A stretch of 64,000 nucleotides of DNA from positions 415,679-479,678 of the forward strand of contig NW_023501075.1 of NCBI RefSeq assembly GCF_014066305.1, read 5' to 3'. The stretch's first letter is position 1. Each line of letters starts with the position of its first letter. Below are positions 54,900-64,000 of this stretch, piece by piece. Below the pieces are notes generated by a model. It did no database searches. It was not told where the DNA came from and saw nothing but the letters and a program-made list of their open reading frames with translations. Made by a program: the position numbers and the translations under genes. This DNA comes from Letharia columbiana (taxonomy: Eukaryota; Ascomycota; Lecanoromycetes; Lecanorales; Parmeliaceae).

Positions 54900-57800
54900 A
54901 ACTTAGTAACGATATTTTAATTATTACTATATAAGATAGACTAAATTCTAGAGAACTTAGAATAGAAATATCTCGTAGAATAATACGTTAGTAAGAGAGA
55001 TTAAACCTCTATTATTAACATCTTTTATCTATACGTCTAATACTATCATATAATTATATTAGAGAAATAATTCTCTCAAATCTAATATAGCTCTAAACTA
55101 TATTCGATTTAGACTCTTTAAACTCTTATAACCCTTATAGTTATTCCTCTTTTTTTTTAAGCTAAGCCTCTATAAGATATTATATTTAAGAAAGAAGAAT
55201 TATATAGATATCGAATAATAGTAACATTATTAATTAGACGCTTATTCGAAGTCTTAATATTAAACTTCTATTCTCTTATTATATTAATATCTAAATAGTC
55301 TTATTAAAATTATAAAACCTTCGCGTAGAGTAGAAAATAGAGATAAAAGAGTACTATTATTTATAGCACCGTAACGAAGATTAACGCTTTTCTTTACCCT
55401 TATTCTTCGATATAGATTTATTTAAAACGCGTCGCTATAGTCTTCTTTCGATCGCTACTAATTCTACTATAGACTTATTAGAATATTTCTAATAAAACTT
55501 ACTTAATAGCTTTTATAGATAAGAGACCCCTTCGAAGGGCTTTTACGTATTCTTTAAGTCGAGATATTCTTTTTAATAAACTTAATAATATAGATCTTCT
55601 ATCTTATTATTCTTACTCGATTTAAAAACTACGCTATTTACGATACTAGTAATAATATATTTAAATATATTATCTTTATTAAATTTCATATCTTCTAGTC
55701 GCGAGCTTATCTTCTCTTTTTTTAAAAAGTTCTTTTCTAATAAGAATATATAAAAGATATTATAAATACGCTAGCGTTTTAATAACTATAAGCGATATAA
55801 TTATAAGTCGATTACGTTAGTAATAAGAAAGAAATCGAAGTTTTTATACTTTAATTTACGATTACGCTTAATTCTAATATATTTAATATTTAGTTATATC
55901 GAGTTATCGACCTTATAATCGCGAGACTTACGATACTTATTAGCGTATTCGACTTACGATTACTAGGCTATTAGAATTATATTCTTATAGATATCTATTA
56001 AAGTAAAGAGATACTTAACGTTCTCGACTATAGCTTTAAAACGAGATCTAAAATTAATCTCTTTATTTTATAATATTCTTAAACTATAGTTAATATTAGT
56101 CTCGAAGAGCGATATATTAATAATAAAGTTCTTCGCGTTATTATATACGAATTTCGACTATCAATAGCTATTATATCTTAATTATTCTACTCTTAATAGA
56201 CAAAGACTTATAAGTATTATTTTATAATACTATTCTATCTCTTAGTCTAGCTATCAATCTAAGAGTAATATATAATTAATAAGCGTCATCTTATCTCTAG
56301 AAAATACGCTATATTAGACTAGAATTAAGAGATAAATAGCGAGCTATAATTCGTTACTATTAAGTTAGATAATTTATAATATTATATTATAATTTTAATT
56401 AATATCTATACGAATTACTTAATATTAAGCGTCTTATCTATAGAAATATAATACGCTATCTTTATAAGACAATTTATAATTATAAGAATTATATTATAAG
56501 AGTAATCGCGCTAGTTCTTAAAAGGCGATAGTTTAATAATAAAGTTAAGAGAGATATCTTTTTACTTATAAGTCGAAGTTAATAAGAGAGTTAACTTACT
56601 ATATAGCTTATATCTAAATAATTTAATTATAGCGTATATAGAGTATAATATAATATATTCTTTTATATTAGTAGTAAGTCTTAGCTAGAAGTACTTATAT
56701 TAAATTAATACTTAAGTCTTCTTAATATCGAAATAGCCCGTTAATAAACTATCGTAATATCTCTCGAGAATTATATCTTATAGAGACTCGAGAATATAGA
56801 TCTTTTTATTATAATATAGTCTCTTATTAGAGTAGCTATAGAGTTAATCGCTTAAATCGCTTAGAGAGTTACTTATATTAGACTTTAGCTATATAAATAC
56901 TTTTCTTATATAATTATTCTTATAAGTTAGCTTTATAAGCTTATTATTAAAGAATTAATTATTAATAAAGTCTTCTTATAGAATCCTTAGCTATAATAGT
57001 AGTATAAATATATATCTTATTATTAATATATATTAGAGACTTCGTAAGTTTCTATAACGAGTATTCGAAAATAGTTCGAATATAAATCTTATTCTTTTTA
57101 CTACGCGAAACTCTTATAAGATTTTTTTAAGTTTACTTAATAACTAATAGTTCTCTCATTAAATAATATTATCGTCTTATTTATATTTCGAAATTCTACT
57201 TAGAGAATCTACGGGATTATCTATTTTCTTTTAATATTTAATTATAAAGTTATAACGACTAAGCTCTTAGATCTATCATATTTATCTACTATTTAAACGC
57301 GTTATACTTATAAACTTCTTAAGATTATAATAATCTATTAAGACTTCGATCTTATAATAACTACTCTTATAGTAATAATATTAATATTTAAACGACTTTA
57401 TAATAGCTAGTAGCTCTTTATTATAAGTATTATATCGCGTCTTAATTAGAGATTTACTTATAAGAGTAATAGGCGATTAAATATTACTTCTTACTATATA
57501 GTTATATTAGAATACTCTCTAGAGTATAATCTAATATATTTATCTCTACTTGTATTAATAGCTCGAGATTAAAGTATTATAAGATCGATATAATCATAAA
57601 GACTATCTTTAATTTATCGAATATCTTTTATATATCTTCGATAAATATAAAGAAAGTACGCTTATCCCCTTAGAACTTAAGCGACTTCGAATTAAATATT
57701 ATTAAGATATTTTCTTATACGTATTAATAACTTATAAGTCTTCTATAAATAATAATAACTTTATTAACTTCGTAAGAGGTATAACGATCTTACTAAAGCC

Positions 57801-60800
57801 TCGAATAAATCTATAATAGAAGTTCGTAAACTTAATAAATATCTAAATATCTTATAGTAATTTTAGCTTCGACTAGTTCTTAATTAATAGTATTTAATCT
57901 TTCTTTATATTTATCTTAGTAGAAGCGATTATATAATTAAGAAAGTATATCTTATCTATATTAAAACGATATTTCTAAAGATTAATAAATAGTCTATACT
58001 ATCTTAATCGATTTAGTATTTACTTTATAGTCTCGATATACTTTATATCTATATCTTATATATAAATAAGAATATTATTAAGATAAATAATATAAAAGAT
58101 ATCTAGCTTCTTAGTTAACGCTCGATTAATATACGCTTAAAACGTTATAGAGATATTTATAAGCTCGAATAATAAGACTTAATACTTATAATAACTATAA
58201 TATATTCTAAACGTAGTCTTTTACTTATTATCTCTCTTAATATAAAGGACGATAATATATAGCGATAAGATTTAATTAAGTATATCTCTTAGCTATAGCT
58301 AGACGATTAATAGATTTCTCAATTAGAAAAAGAAGATAACGATTCTTAATTATAATTATATTTAGTTCTTCGATAGTTTATATAGAGACGTAAGCCTCTC
58401 GCTAAGTTTTTATATAAAGAGAATTAATAATCTCGTCGACGATATAGATAGTCATATAAAGCTAGTTCTTAAGTTATACTTAATATAATCTTATAAGATT
58501 TTAAGCTTTACTTTATTTAGATTATAGATTAGCTTATAAGAGCGATTATTTCTTATTTATAAGATCGATAGCGTAGTCTATAGACTTATACTTCGATAAC
58601 TTAATAGTATTACTATTTAAAAAGACGTCGAAGTATTTATAATACTTTAAGAGAAGCTTTATAACCTTAGTAATAGTAAGAGGCTAGTCTAAGCGATATT
58701 TTACTTATAATCTCTATAAATAGAAGACTTATTAGCGAATATTACTTAACGCGTATATATAATAAAATAATATACTTCTTTATTAATAGCTAGCTTAATA
58801 AACTTCTTTAAATTAATAATATCGACTCTAATATATAATTATAAGAGCTACTATCGCGATATATATTCTTTACTAAAACGATCTCTTAGTCTAATCGATA
58901 TTAAAATTCGCTATAATTAGTTATAATATTTTAAGAATTATTTAAGTATCGATATCTATAGCGAGAAAGATATTCTAAAAATAGCGAACTCGATCTTATT
59001 TATTCTTCTATTAAAATTCGATATAGTATATCTTATAGATCTTAACTATCTTATCGTAAATCGTATTAAGTTTAATATTAATATTAAGTACTAATAAGTT
59101 TATCTTCTAAGCGATTATATAATTAATAATATTTACTTTAATATTACTATTAGCTAATATATTAAAGTTCTTAATCTTATTCTTAATATTTAGTATTAGA
59201 GTATTCTTAATATAAAGATTATTTATCTTCGATAGTTTCTTTAATTCGCTAATTTATAGCGTAGACTTCTTACCATCTATATCTTAACATCGATAAAAGA
59301 TTCTATCTTAACTATAGATAAGAGAATTAAGTTATTATATAAGTCGATACTTAAGTCGCGAGCTCTAACTATCTAACGAAATATTTATTAATTTAAGATT
59401 ATCTATAATTATCTCTTATAAAGATATAGCGATTAAAGTCGTTACTATATCTATTTATTTTTTATTAACTTTAATATCTTAAGAGAAGTTAAAGAGTATC
59501 TATTCTTTAATAGTATAATCTCGAATAAGATATTTATATATATTATATTTATAGTACACGCCGTTCTTATAATAACGCTCCCGTATATTATTCTTTAACT
59601 TATCTTTATATATTATAAATTCCCTTAATTTCTTCTTTCTTTTTCTCTTACTCGATAATAGCTTCGTTATAATCTTTAGATTTCTAATTAATAGCCCCCT
59701 TACGTTTAAATTTAATATCTTTCTTTTTATCTTAAGACTTCGTTAACCTCTCAAATTAAGACTTATTCTTATTAATATTCTTTAATTATTAAAGCTTTAT
59801 TAATTGCTTATACTTATATAACTATATTAATAACTCTTATATAGTCTTTAATTTTATTATAAGCTTATTTAGCTTAATATAATACTTTAATAATACTTAT
59901 ATACGCGAAAGTAATTAAAGAATTATTAGTCGATTATAGATCTTAGCTAATTTAAAGTCTATAGACGAATATATAGCTTATAAGTATAGTTATAGAAGAT
60001 ATTAATTATATCTAATCTACGTTATCTAATAGTAGCGAGCTTCTAATTACCTCTTACTTTATACTTTATCTTTATCTTCTTTAAGAAACTCATAAAGTAA
60101 CTCTATAAAGTATATTTACGATCGAGGTTCTTCTAAATATTAAAGCTTTTACGATTTAAAGTTAATCTTAACTTATTTTTTAAGATAATCTTCGATATAG
60201 ATAATCTTCTTTATAGCCTACTTTCTATATTTAGCTATTTATTATTTTATATTAATTTCGATAAGCTTATCTCGCTTAAATTCTTTAAAGATAAATTATC
60301 GTTAATACTCGTCGATAAAGCTATTTAATTTCTCGATATCGATTCTCTTATAGAGTTCTAAATCTTTTAATTTTAGACTTAACTTCTCTTTCTTTAAGAA
60401 GTCTCTAAGTCTTATAATTTAATAATATATTATATCGATAAGCTAGAGTTATCTAATATTCTCGAAAAGCCGTTAGCTCAACTATATTAATAAGAGTATT
60501 TATAAACTCGTTATCTCGAGAAGTAGAGTATTACGTATTATCGTTACTCGAATTAAAAGATTCTATATAAGAACTTTCTTCTTCTATATTATTATTAGAA
60601 ACTTCGATATTATATTATTTTTATCTAGTCTATTCTAAGATAAATATAATACTTTATAGATAATAGCGAGGGTTATAATAGTAATATTATTAAAAGTTAA
60701 ATATATCTCTCTTACTAACGTAGATAGCTAAGAGTTAAAGAATTTAGAATTATAATAAAATTTAGATATATATAACTTAGTAACGATATTTTAATTATTA
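54900..60800 (-). mobile_element. RIP-destroyed Ty3/gypsy-type retrotransposon relic on the reverse strand
   Basis: Two relics fix class and direction once C-to-T changes are allowed for. A CX2CX4HX4C gag zinc knuckle lies at 59556-59515. A reverse-transcriptase DDILIY-type motif lies at about 58085-58062, followed over the next ~100 bp by the Leu-rich stretch and K-C-x-F ending typical of the gypsy RT thumb side. Gag lies at higher coordinates and pol at lower ones, as expected on the reverse strand. Protease and integrase should flank the RT but I could not place them. Limits are approximate: a 30-bp sequence starting TATAACTTAGTAACGATATT is shared by 54897 and 60771. I did not find two clear LTRs. 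Confidence 0.62.
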
Positions 60801-61514
60801 AATCGAGAATAAAGTAAAATAGTTTTAAACTTTATTAAAATTATTATTACTCGATTATTTAAGTTTATATTAAAGAATATTCTTAATAGAGTAAATAGAT
60901 TTTTAATAAGTAATATTTAAATTTCTTATCTTTAAATACTTATAAGATTAAATTTAATAATTCTTTTTTATTAAAAAGTATAAGTTATTAATATATATAA
61001 AAGAATAAAATAAAGTTAATTTAAAAAATCTTAAAGTTATATATAGTTAATTATATATTTAAAATTATTATATTTTTTAATTAAATTAACTAAGTTAACT
61101 CGCTAACTCTCTTAAAATTTCTTATTAAAAAAATAAATATATCTAATTTATATTAGAAATAACTTTTTTATTTTCTATTAAAATTCTAAGGTTTTTTTAA
61201 ACTATAAAGCGTTATTTACGCTTTTTAAATTTTTTAAATTTTTAAGTTTTAAGATTTAATCTTATAATTATTAATTAATAAGAAATTTAAAGATTACTTA
61301 TTAAAGTTCGCTCAATAATTCTAATTAAAAAATAATATATATTATTTAATTTTAAAATAACTTTTTTATTTTCTATTAAAAATTTTTAATTTTTTTTAAA
61401 TTATAAAGCGTAATTTAAATATTTTAATTATTTAAGAATTTAATACTTTAATCTTATAATTATTTAAAAATAAAGAATTTAAAGATATCTTTCTTAAAGT
61501 TTATTTATTAAACT

Positions 61515-62135
61515 TACTCGTTAATACTCGTAAATAGTAAGATTATATAGAAATTATATATATATAAGTATATAAATAAATATATAATTAGATATATCTA
61601 GATTAAGATAATTAAAACTTTTTTTAAATATTTAATAATTTAGAAAAATCTCTTAATATTAAAAAAAACTTCTATATCTAAGCGATATACTCTAGAGTAA
61701 AAATAAGATTATATATAGATATAGATAAGAGAGAGAATAATAATATAGCTTTAAAGAAGAATAATTTAAATAAAGAGTTTATTATAAATATAGTAATTAT
61801 ATAAATAATACTCGTTATATTTCTCTATCTCTTATATATTATATATTATATATTATATAATAATATTATATATCGTATAATATTATTATATATTATATAA
61901 TAATAAAATAATTAATTAAATAGTTATTAACGCTATAGTCTTATAATAGACTTATTAATTTATAATTCTATTATTATAATTAATACTCGTAAATAATAAG
62001 ACTATATAGAAATAACGTATATATAAATAGATATATAAATATATAATTAGATATATTTAAATCGAGATAATTAAGATTTTTCTAGATATTTAATAATTTA
62101 GAAAAGTTCTTTAATATTAAAAAAACTCTTAAAAT
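61515..62135 (+). repeat. Direct repeat pair (~160 bp; 61515-61675 and 61976-62135)
   Basis: Both copies run from TTAATACTCGTAAATA through TATATAATTAGATATAT to TTTAATAATTTAGAAAA and TTAATATTAAAAAAA. They are about 460 bp apart. Confidence 0.75.
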
Positions 62136-62690
62136 TTAAAATATCTTTTAAAGAAGATAAAGATCTTAAAGATAATTTTTAATAATATCTATTAGATAGA
62201 GTATAATAAAATACGATCGTATTTTATTAGAATAGCTCTTAGCGCGGAGACGTATTTTATTATAACTTTTATAAATAAATAAAATACGCTTTTTTTTCTA
62301 ATAGAATTTCTTTATTTTTTTAATTTCGAATAGCCTTAAGCTAGAGCTATATAGCGTTTCTTATATTATAAAATTTAATCTTATAGTTATTTTTAAAAAA
62401 AATATTAAAGTTTATATATAAAGTTATTTTCTTAACTCGTCGACGTTAAGAGAATTTTATATTATAATTTTATTCTCTATAACGAATAATTAATATAATT
62501 TAAAAATTAAAAAAATAATAATACTACTTAATTAATATTATATATAAAAATTAAAATTTTATAAATAGCTCTAGAATTAATTTATTTAGAATTAAGATAT
62601 TTTAAATAAAATTAAATATTTAATAATTTTTTTTTATTATTTAAAATAAAAAATTTAAAAAAAATATATAAAAAAACTTAAGAATCTTAG

Positions 62691-64000
62691 AATTTTAACG
62701 TATATTTTTTAAATAGATTTGCTTCTATATTCGTTATTTAAAATAATAAATTTCTATATACGTATTAATTACTTTTTATATAAAGAGAAATTCTTTATTT
62801 AGAAATTTATTTCGCTCTATATATAAAATATATTTAAAAAACTTAAAAAAAAATTTAATTATACTTAGTTAGTAATTTTTAATAAAAAGTTAAATTTTGA
62901 AAATCGCGTAATTTTAGAATTATAATCTATTAGAATAATACTTATTATCTTATATTAAAGAAATTATTAATATATTAAATAATTTATTTCTTTATATAAT
63001 AAAATAGATAAATCTATTTTATTTTTTACTTATAATATAATTATCTAACTCGTAGTCGTATTATAAGTAAGAAATTTTTTTTAATTTTTAGATAAATAAA
63101 GTCGAAAGTTTAAGTTATATTATTATTACTTTTTTAAATTCTTAAAATATCTTTTTTTTATTATATTATTAAACTCTATAAAAAAAAATTAATAATAATA
63201 TTAAAGTTTATATTTTTTTTATTAATATTTAAAAAGTTATAGATAATATAAAAAATAAGTAAGTATTTTAATATTTCTATTTAAAATCTTAACGTTAATA
63301 TCGAATTTATAATAAATAAAAATATTTAAATAATATAATTTATAGTCTTAATTAAGAGCGATTTAATGATATTAAAACGAAAAGATAATTATTATCGAGT
63401 ATTTAATTATTTAATAAAATCGTATATTAATATCTAATTATTCTCGAATTATCTTTTAAAATAATTTAAATAACTCTAAAATTTTAACGCGTATTTTTTA
63501 AATAGATTTACTTTTATATTCGTTATTTAAAATAATAAATTTCTATATACATATTAATTACTTTTCGCGTTAAGAGAAATTATTAATCTAGAAATTTATT
63601 TTATTCTATATATAAAATATATTTAATAAACTTAAAAAAGATTATAGTTATACTTAGTTAATAATTTTTAATAAAATTTAAATTTTAAAAATCGCGTAAT
63701 TTTAGAGTTATAATCTATTAAAATAATATTTATTATCTTATATTAAAGAAATTATTAATATATTAAATATTTTATTTTCTTTTATATAATAAAATAAATA
63801 AAATAATTTTATTTTTTATTTATAATATAATTATCTAACTCGTAATAGTATTATAAATAAGAAATTTTTTTTAATTTTTAAGTAAATAAGATTGAAAGTT
63901 CGAGTTACATCGTTATTACTTTTTTAAATTCTTAAAATATCTTTTTTTATTATATCGCTAAAATCTATAAAAAAAAAAATTAATAATAATATTTAAGTTT
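62691..64000 (+). repeat. Long tandem repeat, period ~789 bp, cut by the window end
   Basis: 62691-63210 and 63480-64000 match over about 520 bp. Both start ATTTTAACG.. then TATTTTTTAAATAGATTT, pass TAATTTTAGA.TTATAATCTA and TATAATTATCTAACTCGTA, and end ATTAATAATAATATT. Differences are mostly C/T and G/A. The second copy runs to the last base of the window, so more units may follow. Confidence 0.82.

Overview
The window is nuclear DNA of a filamentous ascomycete, most likely a dothideomycete (class is inference from family resemblance). The evidence is: genes split by many 47-104 nt introns with GCTGAC/CTAAC-like branch sites; fungal cell-wall, secreted, GT31 and STAND-like proteins; a spliced tRNA-His; and blocks in which CpA and TpG are almost absent while CpG survives, the signature of repeat-induced point mutation (RIP).

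Layout. 1-4.1 kb: the 3' end of a GT31 glycosyltransferase gene, then two decayed copies of one lineage-specific family. 5.1-10.5 kb: a five-exon Cys-rich gene (intact copy of a pair; its broken paralogue lies at 34.2-35.6 kb), tRNA-His(GUG), a GFA-type zinc protein, a broken GlcNAc-transferase-like gene and a C2H2 zinc-finger gene. 12-19 kb: a possible membrane-protein remnant, a protein with a STAND-like N-terminus, a single-pass Ser/Thr-rich surface protein and a complete eight-exon HSPA12-type Hsp70-like gene. 19.4-23.8 kb: a complete-ended but RIP-destroyed Ty1/copia LTR retrotransposon with a perfect 5-bp target duplication. 24-28.5 kb: a secreted protein, a PIR/CWP-like cell-wall gene and a doubtful remnant. 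29.3-32.3 kb: four small two-exon genes in tandem that look like diverged paralogues. 34-37 kb: the pseudogene paralogue and a frameshifted GH12 glucanase. 37.6-38 kb: a homopolymer patch that looks like an assembly artefact. 38.6-50.3 kb: a secreted/membrane protein, a repeat-rich surface protein, a TPR-ankyrin protein with a helical N-terminal domain, and a nine-exon sugar transporter. 51.2-64 kb: a RIP-destroyed AT-rich block with no open frame of 60 codons, holding a reverse-strand Ty3/gypsy relic and several repeats.

Most genes are independent single-gene units on both strands; I see no metabolic cluster. The accessory character (decayed genes, paralogue pairs, surface/secreted proteins, RIP blocks) suggests a fast-evolving or subtelomeric compartment. 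Exon joins were found by hand, by checking splice signals, phase and, where possible, a paralogue; none was tested against RNA. Some frameshifts could be consensus indels, since the window also holds homopolymer artefacts.
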